From Lachnospiraceae bacterium (GTDB lineage: Bacteria > Bacillota > Clostridia > Lachnospirales > Lachnospiraceae): a DNA stretch of 64,000 bases. Position 1 is the first letter of the stretch; the number at the start of each line of letters is the position of its first letter. Made by a program: the position numbers and the translations under genes. The DNA lies in assembly GCA_902363445.1 (NCBI GenBank), contig CABJAB010000002.1, positions 310,001-374,000 on the forward strand, read 5' to 3'. Below the pieces are notes generated by a model. The model worked only from the letters and a program-made list of their open reading frames with translations, was not told where the DNA came from and made no database searches. Of this stretch, positions 35,548 to 44,363 are shown piece by piece.

Positions 35548-36435
35548 ATGGATAAAGCTGGGATAAAGGCAGTGCCGGAAAAGAAATTCTGTCAGGATCT
35601 CACAGGAAAACGCTTTGGGAAGCTGCTGGTGCTGGAATACGTGAGGCCGGAGAAGGGAACGGGAAAATGGAAGTGCCGGTGTGACTGTGGGAATATCACC
35701 TACAAACGTACGGGACATTTGAACGCAGGGACGGCTGTCAGCTGCGGCTGCGCCAGAAAAAATCATACGTTGGATCTGACCAGCAGGAGATTTGGCAGAT
35801 TGACTGTCTTAAAAAAAACAGAACAGATTGGAGAAGATGGTTCGGCATTATGGGAGTGTCAGTGTGACTGCGGAGGTATTTGTCTCATCTCCACAAATCA
35901 GCTCAGAGGAGGGACTGCGAAGAGCTGCGGATGTGCTTGGCGCCGGCCGACGGTCCAGGCCGGCGACCGGTTTGGAAGACTGACAGCAGTCCGCCCCACA
36001 GAGAAGCGGAGTTCAAAGGCTGTAGTATGGGAGTGTTTGTGTGACTGCGGCAACACCGTGGAGGTGCGTTCCACTTCTTTGCAGAACGGCCACACCGTCA
36101 GCTGTGGATGTGTGAAAGCGGACATCGATGCCGGGAGGGATTTTAAAAAAGTATTGACTTATAAGGATGGCACCTGCATTGAATTTCTGAAAAATATTGA
36201 CAGGCCCACTAAAAGTACCTCTTCTGACACCGGGGTCCGCGGAGTCCGGCTTTTGAGAAATGGAAAGTATAACGCTTCCATTACGTTTCGTCGGCATCGA
36301 TACAGTTTGGGCACATACACGAAATTGGAAGATGCCATATCGGCACGAAAGCAGGGAGAGAACATGGTGGTAGAATATTTGGAAGATTATGATACAAGAC
36401 ACTTATTGGAATCGTTTTTAGTAAGCTCTGATTAA
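35548..36435 (+). CDS. Triple Cys-motif plus AP2-type DNA-binding protein
   Basis: 295 residues. Three tandem modules (about 10-65, 66-124, 125-182) share DLTGKRFGKLLVL, then CRCDCGN, then SCGC: four or five Cys each, probably zinc-binding. Residues about 220-275 form an AP2-type three-strand DNA-binding domain (GVRGVRLLRNGKYNASITF, SLGTYTKLEDAISAR). Such modules occur in phage and homing-type AP2/HNH proteins, but no HNH nuclease motif is visible, so a DNA-binding or regulatory role is likelier. GGAAGGGAG precedes the ATG. The last 15 residues are encoded by DNA homologous to the long dispersed repeat. Confidence 0.8.
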   Translation: MDKAGIKAVPEKKFCQDLTGKRFGKLLVLEYVRPEKGTGKWKCRCDCGNITYKRTGHLNAGTAVSCGCARKNHTLDLTSRRFGRLTVLKKTEQIGEDGSALWECQCDCGGICLISTNQLRGGTAKSCGCAWRRPTVQAGDRFGRLTAVRPTEKRSSKAVVWECLCDCGNTVEVRSTSLQNGHTVSCGCVKADIDAGRDFKKVLTYKDGTCIEFLKNIDRPTKSTSSDTGVRGVRLLRNGKYNASITFRRHRYSLGTYTKLEDAISARKQGENMVVEYLEDYDTRHLLESFLVSSD

Positions 36436-37022
36436 ACCCTAGCCAGACACTGGCAGAAGTTCCGGGCCGTCACGATTTCGGTTCGCTGGCGATGCAGGAG
36501 CCGCTTTATTCCCCCGCTCCGACAGTACCGCTCACAGTCGACAGGAAATCTTGATGATTTCCCATCTCCCGTTTACTCAGAAACGAAATCGGATTTTCCG
36601 TTTCTGCCTCTCTCCGCCTGGGGAACACCGGCCGCTGCCCTGCGGCGCTTACCTTTAGGCCGGCCAGGAATCTTTCTGCCGGCGCCCTGCCTGCCGCATC
36701 ATTCCGAACAAGTGGCATTCTTTTTATTCCAGAAAAGTATTAGATATCCACACGGCCCGCGCGCCTTATGGCAGCGGGCTGCGATAGGCCGCCACAATGA
36801 CTTTCGGGGCAAATGAACGTTAATTTCGATGCGGAAGAAAGAGCAAGAAGAACAATCCGATTCCATCGTAAGGCGAGCGCCGCAAGGGCGTTAGCAGAAT
36901 CTTCCCGACCGGAGGACATAAAGATTTTGGTTACGGCTGCCAGCGAGCCGCCTGGATGGGAACGGATTTCCTTTAGCCTCATAAATCAGACAAAGAAAAC
37001 TTGTTTGAAAGAGCTTCAAAGG
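36388..37022 (+). repeat. Long dispersed non-coding repeat, copy B (body)
   Basis: Matches the reverse complement of 9755-10479, inverted relative to copy A and about 26 kb away. It lacks the two-hairpin insert of copy A. The match begins at TATGATACAA inside the AP2-type gene, and the same TATGATACAA recurs at 37083-37092 just after the block, so the unit is bounded by a 10-bp direct repeat. Open frames within it are not conserved in copy A. Confidence 0.82.
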
Positions 37023-37086
37023 CATACCTTGACGCGCGAAGTGCGCCTGCCCGAAGGGCATGAATTAAGGAGTGCCCATGGGTATG
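37023..37086 (+). repeat. Palindrome-rich block, copy 4
   Basis: CATACCTTG ... GGGTATG with the same internal hairpins as the block at 9557-9620. Relative to the repeat body it is in the opposite orientation to the block on the corresponding side of copy A. Confidence 0.85.
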
Positions 37087-37098
37087 ATACAAAATAAT

Positions 37099-37146
37099 CA
37101 GAACCTCCAGCCGCAGGATGAGATTCGGCTGGAGGTTCTGAATTTT
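37099..37146. terminator. Perfect bidirectional-type terminator hairpin
   Basis: 15-bp perfect stem CAGAACCTCCAGCCG / CGGCTGGAGGTTCTG with a 12-base loop; T-rich on the plus side (ATTTTTCTG), moderately so on the minus side. It serves the minus-strand nuclease gene ending at 37154 and insulates it from the repeat. Confidence 0.85.
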
Positions 37147-37153
37147 TCTGTTT

Positions 37154-38254
37154 TTATTTCAGAAAGGAAAGAGAGGAGGAGAGGAACTGCTCTAAAAGCC
37201 CATCCTCTAGCCACATATTTTCCTGATATTCTACATAGGAAGGGCGGAATTTATATTTTTCATAAAATAGAGGATGATCTCCGGCGGCGGTTTCCGGAAA
37301 CGGGATAAAGAGTCCGTCCCGTTTCTGATAGCAGGTCTTGGCCGTGGCCTTTACCCGGTGGTTTTTATCAACATAGGCGGCGACACTTTTGTGAAGGGCT
37401 TTGTCTTCCTCGGGAAGATAGTAGTAGCTGCCGTAATCCCGGAAAAAATATTTGAGTGTTCCATTTAAGACCGGAATCCGGAATACAAGGCGGTCTTCCT
37501 GACAGGAAAACGTATAGGAATCAGAAGAAAACCGGCAGGGAACAGGTACAGCTTCCGATTCGTTCCTGCAAGTGACAAGAAGTTCCTTGGCTGTTGCTTT
37601 CTCATATGTCTGGTAGGTATGGAAGCGCTCCTCTTCAAAGTGAAATGCGCTTCCAAAAAAATCCTGGTAAGACAAAAGAGAAAGCATGGCGGGAAGTCCC
37701 TTAACGTCTTCTTCATTGTGCAGAAGGAGTACACGGAAAAGCCTGTCATCCTTTGAGCGGAGGTATTCCTTATAGATTTCTATCAGCTGTCCGCCGTTAA
37801 ACGGATCTTCTCTTCCAATCCCTAGAAATGCCTCCAGAGTCTTTTGCTTGCAGTCAGGAAGTGAGAGGAGCTTTTTAAGCGGCCGGATCTTCCGGTAGAT
37901 ATCCAGGCTGGCCGGGATCTGTCTGCCGGAGGGCGTCTGAAACCTGGCGGCCCGTTCTCTGAGAAACGGAATATCAAACGTGGTTCCATTGAAGTGGATC
38001 AAAGTGGAAAAGCCGGAAGAGAACGTCAGAAAATGAAATAAAAGCTCCCGCTCAGCTTCCGGTGAATCCGCGAACCACTGCTTCAGATGCCAGACTCCAT
38101 CCTTTACATACACACATCCGATCAGGTAGATCATGTCTCTTTTGGAAGAAAGGCCGGTCGTCTCGATATCGAAGAACAGGAGCTCCTCTGGATTTCCCAG
38201 ACGTCTTATATCATATGCAGTTTCAAATGAGTATTCTTTCGTAATCGCTATCAT
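37154..38254 (-). CDS. YprB-like RNase H-fold exonuclease
   Basis: 366 residues. DEDD-type motifs: FFDIETTG (Asp/Glu), HFNGTTFDIPFL (Asp) and HNEEDVKGLP (final Asp), as in the RNase_H_2/YprB family. The C-terminal third is family-specific and has no known catalytic motif. It probably acts on DNA or RNA ends in the cytoplasm; the substrate is unknown. Divergent from ruvA. Confidence 0.85.
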   Translation of the reverse strand: MIAITKEYSFETAYDIRRLGNPEELLFFDIETTGLSSKRDMIYLIGCVYVKDGVWHLKQWFADSPEAERELLFHFLTFSSGFSTLIHFNGTTFDIPFLRERAARFQTPSGRQIPASLDIYRKIRPLKKLLSLPDCKQKTLEAFLGIGREDPFNGGQLIEIYKEYLRSKDDRLFRVLLLHNEEDVKGLPAMLSLLSYQDFFGSAFHFEEERFHTYQTYEKATAKELLVTCRNESEAVPVPCRFSSDSYTFSCQEDRLVFRIPVLNGTLKYFFRDYGSYYYLPEEDKALHKSVAAYVDKNHRVKATAKTCYQKRDGLFIPFPETAAGDHPLFYEKYKFRPSYVEYQENMWLEDGLLEQFLSSSLSFLK

Positions 38255-38316
38255 GTTCTTATTATAAGTGTCTTATTTTTCGGTGTCAAGAAAAAAGAAC
38301 ACCTGTACGAAAAAAC

Positions 38317-38345
38317 TTGCCATGACCTGGGAACTATGTTAAACT
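38317..38345 (+). promoter_or_regulatory. Promoter of ruvAB
   Basis: TTGCCA (38317-38322), 17-bp spacer, TAAACT (38340-38345), 37 bp before the ruvA ATG. No clear clostridial LexA box was recognised. Confidence 0.7.
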
Positions 38346-38381
38346 GTTCATGGAATGGAAGAATGAAAGAAGGACAGAAAA

Positions 38382-38996
38382 ATGATTTCATATATCAAGG
38401 GAAGACTTCTGGAATTATACGAGGATTCGGTCATAGTGGAAAACGGCGGGATTGGTTATCAGATTCAGGTGCCGGTCTCAGCTCTGACGGAATTTTCCAT
38501 GGGGGAAGAGGTTCAGATTTATACCTATCTCTATGTGAGAGAGGATGCTTTAAGCCTTTATGGTTTTTCTTCCCGGGATGATTTGGATATATTCAAGCTG
38601 CTGATCGGTGTCAATGGAATCGGGCCGAAAGGTGCGCTGGGAGTCCTTTCTGTCATATCGCCGGATGACCTTCGCTTTGCCGTCCTTTCAGAGGACGCCA
38701 AGTCCATAGCCAGAGCGCCTGGAGTCGGCCTTAAAACGGCTCAGAAGGTTATATTAGAGCTGAAGGACAAGCTAAGCCTGGAGGACGCATTTGAAAGAAA
38801 GAGCGTTCATGAGGCAGTGAAGGGAAAGACATCCGGAGCTTCAGCGGACAACAAAGGAGAAGCAGTCCAGGCTCTGACAGCGCTTGGCTACAGCGCTTCG
38901 GAAGCTATGAAAGCCGTCCGCCAGATACCAGGCGCAGAGGAAATGGAAGTGGAAGCGATCTTAAAAGCCGCCCTGAAAACGATGGCGCTGTTTTGA
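38382..38996 (+). CDS. ruvA: Holliday junction helicase subunit RuvA
   Basis: 204 residues: OB-fold N-terminus (MISYIKGRLLELYED), helix-hairpin-helix region (GVNGIGPKGALGVLS and APGVGLKTAQKVILELKDKL), linker, and a C-terminal RuvB-contact domain (AVQALTALGYSASEAMKAV). It binds four-way junctions as a tetramer. Followed 53 bases later by ruvB. Confidence 0.97.
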   Translation: MISYIKGRLLELYEDSVIVENGGIGYQIQVPVSALTEFSMGEEVQIYTYLYVREDALSLYGFSSRDDLDIFKLLIGVNGIGPKGALGVLSVISPDDLRFAVLSEDAKSIARAPGVGLKTAQKVILELKDKLSLEDAFERKSVHEAVKGKTSGASADNKGEAVQALTALGYSASEAMKAVRQIPGAEEMEVEAILKAALKTMALF

Positions 38997-39049
38997 CTGA
39001 AAAAATAAAGGCGCAACAGGAGCGGTAAGGAGAAAGGAAGTTTCTGCCG

Positions 39050-40060
39050 ATGGAAAAGCGGATCATCAATACGGAATTTACCAGAGAAGAGCAGGGGATA
39101 GAAAACCACCTGCGGCCCAGGACTCTGGATGAATACATTGGACAGCAGAAAGCCAAGGATATGCTGCGGGTCTATATCGAGGCGGCAAAGTCGAGGGGAG
39201 AATCCCTGGATCATGTTTTATTTTACGGCCCGCCCGGACTTGGAAAGACTACCCTGGCCGGTATATTAGCCAATGAAATGGGGTCAGAACTTAAGATAAC
39301 CGCAGGGCCTGCCATAGAGAAGCCGGGAGAAATGGCGGCCATTCTCAATAATCTGAATGACGGAGACATCCTCTTTGTGGATGAGATTCACCGGCTGAAC
39401 CGGCAGGTAGAGGAAGTACTCTATCCGGCTATGGAAGACTACGCCATCGATATTGTCATCGGAAAGGGGGCGTCCGCCCGCTCCATACGGCTGGATCTGC
39501 CTCATTTTACGCTGGTGGGAGCAACTACCAGGGCGGGCCTTCTGACGGCTCCCCTCCGGGATCGGTTCGGGGTGGTGCACCATTTGGAATTCTATACGGA
39601 AGAGGAGCTTCTGGCCATCATTCTGCGGTCTGCAAAGGTACTTCAGGTGGAGATTGAAGAAGAGGGAGCCAGACAGATTGCCTCCAGATCAAGAGGAACG
39701 CCGAGACTGGCCAACCGATTTTTAAAAAGAGTCCGGGATTTTGCCCAGGTGCGGTATGACGGTGTTATCACTGCAGAAGTGGCATCGGATGCCCTGGACC
39801 TTCTGGATGTGGATCCTCTTGGCCTGGATTATACGGACAGAAAGGTCCTGCTCACCATGATTGAAAAATTCGGCGGGGGTCCCGTTGGCCTGGATACTCT
39901 GGCGGCGGCTTTATGTGAGGATGTGGGTACTCTGGAAGACGTATACGAACCGTATCTCCTTAAAAATGGTTTTATAAACCGTACTCCCAGAGGCAGGACG
40001 GTGACGAAACGGGCTTATCATCATTTGGGCCTGCCTTTTCCGGAGGGCACAGAGGCATAA
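39050..40060 (+). CDS. ruvB: Holliday junction ATPase RuvB
   Basis: 336 residues. Family start [12 protein letters not shown], Walker [12 protein letters not shown], Walker [11 protein letters not shown], sensor [19 protein letters not shown]-terminal winged helix ([33 protein letters not shown]). It forms the hexameric motor that migrates RuvA-bound junctions. Confidence 0.98.
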   Translation: MEKRIINTEFTREEQGIENHLRPRTLDEYIGQQKAKDMLRVYIEAAKSRGESLDHVLFYGPPGLGKTTLAGILANEMGSELKITAGPAIEKPGEMAAILNNLNDGDILFVDEIHRLNRQVEEVLYPAMEDYAIDIVIGKGASARSIRLDLPHFTLVGATTRAGLLTAPLRDRFGVVHHLEFYTEEELLAIILRSAKVLQVEIEEEGARQIASRSRGTPRLANRFLKRVRDFAQVRYDGVITAEVASDALDLLDVDPLGLDYTDRKVLLTMIEKFGGGPVGLDTLAAALCEDVGTLEDVYEPYLLKNGFINRTPRGRTVTKRAYHHLGLPFPEGTEA

Positions 40061-40115
40061 AGCGGGCGATGGATACTATATCTTGTGTCTTTTCTCTAAA
40101 GTTGTATATTTCTAG

Positions 40116-40144
40116 TTGTCTTTTATGGGGAATCCCATTATAAT
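40116..40144 (+). promoter_or_regulatory. Promoter of zapA
   Basis: TTGTCT (40116-40121), 17-bp spacer, TATAAT (40139-40144), 45 bp before the zapA ATG. Confidence 0.82.
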
Positions 40145-40188
40145 AAAAGGAAAGACTGGCGGGACCAGGGAACGTAAGGAGAAGCAGG

Positions 40189-40605
40189 ATGAGTTCCAGA
40201 AATTATACGGATGTGATTATTGCCGGAAAAGTATATACTCTGGGCGGCTACGAGAGTGAAGAATATCTTCAGAAGGTGGCCGGCTATCTGAACGGTAAAA
40301 ACAGTGAGCTCAGAAAAGTAGACGGTTTTCTGAGACAGACGCCGGATTATCAGAATGTGCTTTTACAGCTCAATGTGGCCGATGACTATTTTAAGGCCGT
40401 TGGACAGCTGGAAGAGCTGGAAGCCCAGACAGAGGCGCAGGAAAAGGAAATATACAGCCTGAAGCATCAGCTGGTGACGGCTCAGCTCAGGCTGGAGGAA
40501 ATGAAACGGGATTTGGAAGAATCACACCGGCATACGGTATCACATGAAGCACAGGAGAAGCGGCTTCAGCAGGAGATACAGGACGAGCCGGAGGAAAAAC
40601 AATGA
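40189..40605 (+). CDS. zapA: Cell division protein ZapA
   Basis: 138 residues. The N-terminal ZapA domain (TDVIIAGKVYTLGGYESEEYLQKVAGYLN) is followed by a long coiled coil (about 70-125). It cross-links FtsZ protofilaments. The fold and length fit the Firmicute type; the division genes FtsW-like and PBP lie a few kb downstream. Confidence 0.88.
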   Translation: MSSRNYTDVIIAGKVYTLGGYESEEYLQKVAGYLNGKNSELRKVDGFLRQTPDYQNVLLQLNVADDYFKAVGQLEELEAQTEAQEKEIYSLKHQLVTAQLRLEEMKRDLEESHRHTVSHEAQEKRLQQEIQDEPEEKQ

Positions 40606-40650
40606 ATCCGGGCGGATATATGTCTGCAGGGATTGACGGTGAAATGAATT

Positions 40651-40684
40651 GGGGGCGGCTGATCAGCACGGGCCCCCTGTTTTT
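40651..40684 (+). terminator. Probable terminator after zapA
   Basis: GGGGGC / GCCCCC stem with a 15-base loop and a TGTTTTT tail, 46 bases after the zapA stop and 18 before the next start. Confidence 0.6.
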
Positions 40685-40701
40685 CTGCTGAGGGACAAAA
40701 T

Positions 40702-42900
40702 ATGAGAAAAAAGGGAATGGAAGTGCTGGCGCCGGCCGGCTCCTTTGAAAGCATGCAGGCGGCTGTCAGCGCAGGGGCTGACGCGGTGTATATGGGCGGC
40801 ACGCGGTTTGGCGCCAGGGCATATGCGGAAAATCCAGAGCAGGATATGCTGCTGGAGGCCATCGATTTTGTACATCTGCACGGAAGAAAGCTGTATCTGA
40901 CGGTCAACACTTTGCTAAAAGAGAAGGAGCTGAGAGGAGAACTCTATGACTTTTTGCGTCCCTTGTATGAAGCGGGGATAGACGCGCTGATCGTACAGGA
41001 CATGGGAGTTTGGCAGGCGGTGAGACGATGGTTTCCTGAGCTTCCGATCCATGCCAGCACACAGATGACTATTACAGGCGTAAAAGGAGCTATGGAGGCG
41101 GAGCGGCTGGGAGCATCCCGGATTGTGACGGCCAGAGAGTTGTCTGTAAAAGAAATTCGGGAGATTCGCGAACAGACGGATATTGAAATTGAGACCTTCG
41201 TCCACGGAGCGCTTTGCTACTGTTATTCCGGCCAATGTCTTTACAGTAGCCTGATTGGCGGCAGGAGCGGAAACAGGGGGCGGTGTGCACAGCCCTGCCG
41301 CCTTCCTTATGGCGTATGGGAGAAAGGACGCAGATTGTCCGGAGCGGATCAGGGCTATGTAATGAATTTGAAGGATCTGTGCGGACTGGATTTTCTTCCG
41401 GCGCTCATGAGGGCTGGAGTGGATTCCCTGAAAATAGAAGGACGGATGAAAAGCCCCAGATATACGGCTGGAGTGGTGAGCGTTTATCGGAAATATGTCG
41501 ATATGCTTCTTAACAGAGGTGAACGGGAATACCGGGTGTTACAGGAAGACAAGAAGCTTCTGCTGGAACTTTTTGACAGAGGCGGATTTTCAGATGGATA
41601 TTTTTGTGACCATAACGGGAAACAGATGGTGGCGCTCTCGGAGAAGCCGGCTTTCCGGGACGTGGAGGCCGGGCTTCTGGCGGATTTGGACCGCCGCTAT
41701 GTGAACCATGAAATTAAAGAGAAAATAAAGGGAAACTTAACAATTGCTCAAGATTTGCCTGCTAAACTATCTTTAATCCAGGGAGAGGCCAGTGTTTCTG
41801 TGGAAGGAGACATGGCGCTTTCGGCGAAGAGCTGTCCGCTGAAAGAAGCAGACCTGAGGAAGCAGATGGAAAAATTGGGAGGGACTCCTTTCGTTCTGGA
41901 AGAACTCTCTATTCAAATGGATGCCGGTATATTCCTGCCGGTCAAAGCTCTGAATGGGCTGCGTAGAAAAGCTGTGGATGCTTTAAAGGATACTATATTG
42001 GAAAAATACAGAAGGAAAGCGGAAGTGGAAACCATACAGGCAGGAGACGCGGATATAGAACCCCAGGTTCAGGAGGCGTCCACGGAGGCCTCTGCTTTGC
42101 TGTCTGTTTATGTGGAGGAGGAAAGACAGTTCTATGCAGCGGTGAGGGAGAAAGCAGTCCGCAGAATCTATTTTTCCGTGAACCGGATTTTATGGGAAAA
42201 GATATCCTCATACGCGGGGGAATGTCATGATAGGGGAAAAGAGTTCTATCTGGCACTACCTCAGATTTACAGGAGCCGGGCAGACGAAGAGTTTTCGGCT
42301 CAGGAACGTTTTTGGCACATTCGGGATGTCGACGGTTTTTTAATAAGAGTGGTGGATGAGCTGCATTTTATGGAAAAATTGGGAACAGAATACGACTATG
42401 CGGCGGATCATTCCTTATATTCCTTTAATAAAGAAGCGAGGGACTGTCTCAGACAGTCTGGAATGTCCATGGATACGGCGCCTTTGGAGCTGAACGAAAA
42501 GGACCTCCGGGAAAGAGGATGTGCCGGAAGCGAGATAATCGTGTACGGAAGGCTGCCCATGATGGTAACGGCCCAATGCATCCGAAAAACGGCGGGAGGC
42601 TGCGACAGAAAGCCTGGCCTCATGGAGCTGGAGGACAGGAAAAAGAAGCGATTCCCAGTGAAAAATTACTGCAGATTCTGTTATAATATGATTTATAACA
42701 GTGATGTGCTTTGGCTGGCGGATGAGATACCGGCGATCATGCGCTTAAAGCCTTCCATGATGCGGCTCCTGTTTACAACGGAGGAGCCCGAAGAGGTTAC
42801 TCGTGTCCTGAAAGCGTTTGGAAGGGCGCTGAGGGGTGAAGAGCCCGGATATCAACCCGCCGCCCGCACAAAAGGGCATTTCAGACGGGGAGCAGAGTAG
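40702..42900 (+). CDS. U32-family peptidase/hydroxylase-like protein
   Basis: 732 residues. The N-terminal U32 domain has VLAPAGSFESMQAAVSAGADAVYMGG and the family signature ETFVHGALCYCYSGQCLYSS...GNRGRCAQPCR, whose Cys residues probably bind an Fe-S cluster. A large C-terminal DUF3656-type region follows, with more Cys near the end (KNYCRFCYN). Relatives include RlhA and TrhP, which act in prephenate-dependent RNA hydroxylation, so an RNA-modifying role is likelier than proteolysis. Confidence 0.88.
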   Translation: MRKKGMEVLAPAGSFESMQAAVSAGADAVYMGGTRFGARAYAENPEQDMLLEAIDFVHLHGRKLYLTVNTLLKEKELRGELYDFLRPLYEAGIDALIVQDMGVWQAVRRWFPELPIHASTQMTITGVKGAMEAERLGASRIVTARELSVKEIREIREQTDIEIETFVHGALCYCYSGQCLYSSLIGGRSGNRGRCAQPCRLPYGVWEKGRRLSGADQGYVMNLKDLCGLDFLPALMRAGVDSLKIEGRMKSPRYTAGVVSVYRKYVDMLLNRGEREYRVLQEDKKLLLELFDRGGFSDGYFCDHNGKQMVALSEKPAFRDVEAGLLADLDRRYVNHEIKEKIKGNLTIAQDLPAKLSLIQGEASVSVEGDMALSAKSCPLKEADLRKQMEKLGGTPFVLEELSIQMDAGIFLPVKALNGLRRKAVDALKDTILEKYRRKAEVETIQAGDADIEPQVQEASTEASALLSVYVEEERQFYAAVREKAVRRIYFSVNRILWEKISSYAGECHDRGKEFYLALPQIYRSRADEEFSAQERFWHIRDVDGFLIRVVDELHFMEKLGTEYDYAADHSLYSFNKEARDCLRQSGMSMDTAPLELNEKDLRERGCAGSEIIVYGRLPMMVTAQCIRKTAGGCDRKPGLMELEDRKKKRFPVKNYCRFCYNMIYNSDVLWLADEIPAIMRLKPSMMRLLFTTEEPEEVTRVLKAFGRALRGEEPGYQPAARTKGHFRRGAE

Positions 42901-42908
42901 GTGGAAAA

Positions 42909-44363
42909 GTGACGAGTTTAGTGATTCAGGCAACTAAGTATGTGATGATAGTGCTGATTATTTTGTATACATTGTCCACATATCATTATCTTCGAATGAA
43001 GACCCATAAGCGCAGGAACCGAGCCTGCGTAATGCAGCTTTTTTGTATGTTCATGCTGCATCTGACCGGATATTTGGCCATCACATTATATACAAATCAG
43101 GTGTCCATGGTGACGTTTTATCTGGCTCAGCTGGTTTTCTTCATCTTGTATCTGATGTTTTTCCATATTTTTTATCGGAAAGCGTCCCGACTTCTGATCA
43201 ACAATACTTGTATGCTGCTGGCCATAGGCTTTATCATGCTCACCAGGCTGAATGTGGACCGGGCCGTGCGGCAGTTTATTATAACAGTGGCGGCCGCTGT
43301 AGTGGCTATGGTGGTCCCGGTAATCGTGCGGAAGATGCGGTATCTCTGGAGGTTTGGCTGGATTTACGCGGGAATTGGAATCGCAGCCCTGGCTCTGGTA
43401 CTGGTCTTCAGTATGACCTCCTATGGAGCGAAGCTTTCCTTTGATATCGGAGGGCTGTTTTCACTGCAGCCTTCGGAATTTGTGAAGATATCCTTTGTGT
43501 TTTTTGTGGCCTCCATGTTTCAGACCAGCATCAGCTTTAAGCGGGTCTGTGTTACGACCGTGGTTGCTGCTATGCACGTACTGGTCCTCGTAGCTTCCAA
43601 GGATTTGGGAGCCGCGCTCATTTATTTCGTTGCTTATCTCCTGATGCTGTTCGTGGCGACGAAAAGCTACCTATATCTGCTGGGAGGGACCATAGCGGGA
43701 AGCGGAGCTTCCGTGCTCGCTTATAAGGTATTTGGCCATGTGCGGACACGTGTACAAGTATGGAAGGATCCCTGGGTGGACGCGACCGGCGACGGCTGGC
43801 AGATCATTCAGTCTCTGTTCGCCATCGGAAGCGGCGGCTGGCTGGGAGCAGGGCTCTATCAGGGAATGCCGGAAACTGTGCCGGTCGTCCGGTCTGATTT
43901 TATATTCTCCGCGATCTCTGAGGAATTTGGGGCGATTTTTGCTATTGCGCTGATTTTAATTTGCTTAAGCTGCCTTCTGCAGTTTTTGTGGATTTCCGCC
44001 TGGATGGACGGAATGTTTTATAAAATCATAGCCTTTGGGCTGGCGGCAGTGTACGGCGTGCAGGTGTTCCTGAATATTGGAGGCGTCATCAAATTCATTC
44101 CCTCTACGGGAATCACGCTTCCGTTCGTGAGTTATGGAGGCAGCTCAATCATGAGTACTTTTATCATGTTTGGGATTATTCAAGGGCTTTATATTTTGAA
44201 ACAGGATGAGGTTGATAGAATTGAACAGGAAGAAGAACAGGAACGAAGACGACAGGCCGTACACGCGCAAAGATATGGAAAAGGTGCGGAAGGCTCTGGA
44301 AAGTCAGGTGAAGGAAGAAGAAGAAATCCTTCAGGTAGAGGAAAGAACCAGAAAAGTAAATAG
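42909..44363 (+). CDS. FtsW/RodA/SpoVE-family SEDS protein
   Basis: 484 residues, GTG start after AGTAGGTGG. Extra N-terminal helices precede the SEDS core: LQPSEFVKISFVFF, SKDLGAALIYF, WKDPWVDATGDGWQIIQSLFAIGSGGWLGAGL, SDFIFSAISEEFG and the C-terminal ITLPFVSYGGSS. It polymerises lipid II glycan strands with a partner PBP, here the next gene. The basic, Gly/Arg-rich tail overlaps the PBP frame by up to 158 bases. Confidence 0.9.
   Translation: MTSLVIQATKYVMIVLIILYTLSTYHYLRMKTHKRRNRACVMQLFCMFMLHLTGYLAITLYTNQVSMVTFYLAQLVFFILYLMFFHIFYRKASRLLINNTCMLLAIGFIMLTRLNVDRAVRQFIITVAAAVVAMVVPVIVRKMRYLWRFGWIYAGIGIAALALVLVFSMTSYGAKLSFDIGGLFSLQPSEFVKISFVFFVASMFQTSISFKRVCVTTVVAAMHVLVLVASKDLGAALIYFVAYLLMLFVATKSYLYLLGGTIAGSGASVLAYKVFGHVRTRVQVWKDPWVDATGDGWQIIQSLFAIGSGGWLGAGLYQGMPETVPVVRSDFIFSAISEEFGAIFAIALILICLSCLLQFLWISAWMDGMFYKIIAFGLAAVYGVQVFLNIGGVIKFIPSTGITLPFVSYGGSSIMSTFIMFGIIQGLYILKQDEVDRIEQEEEQERRRQAVHAQRYGKGAEGSGKSGEGRRRNPSGRGKNQKSK

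Noticed and set aside
36813..37097. 94-codon open frame in repeat copy B
   Set aside because: The corresponding DNA in copy A is broken by the two-hairpin insertion and there is no ribosome site; treated as non-coding repeat.
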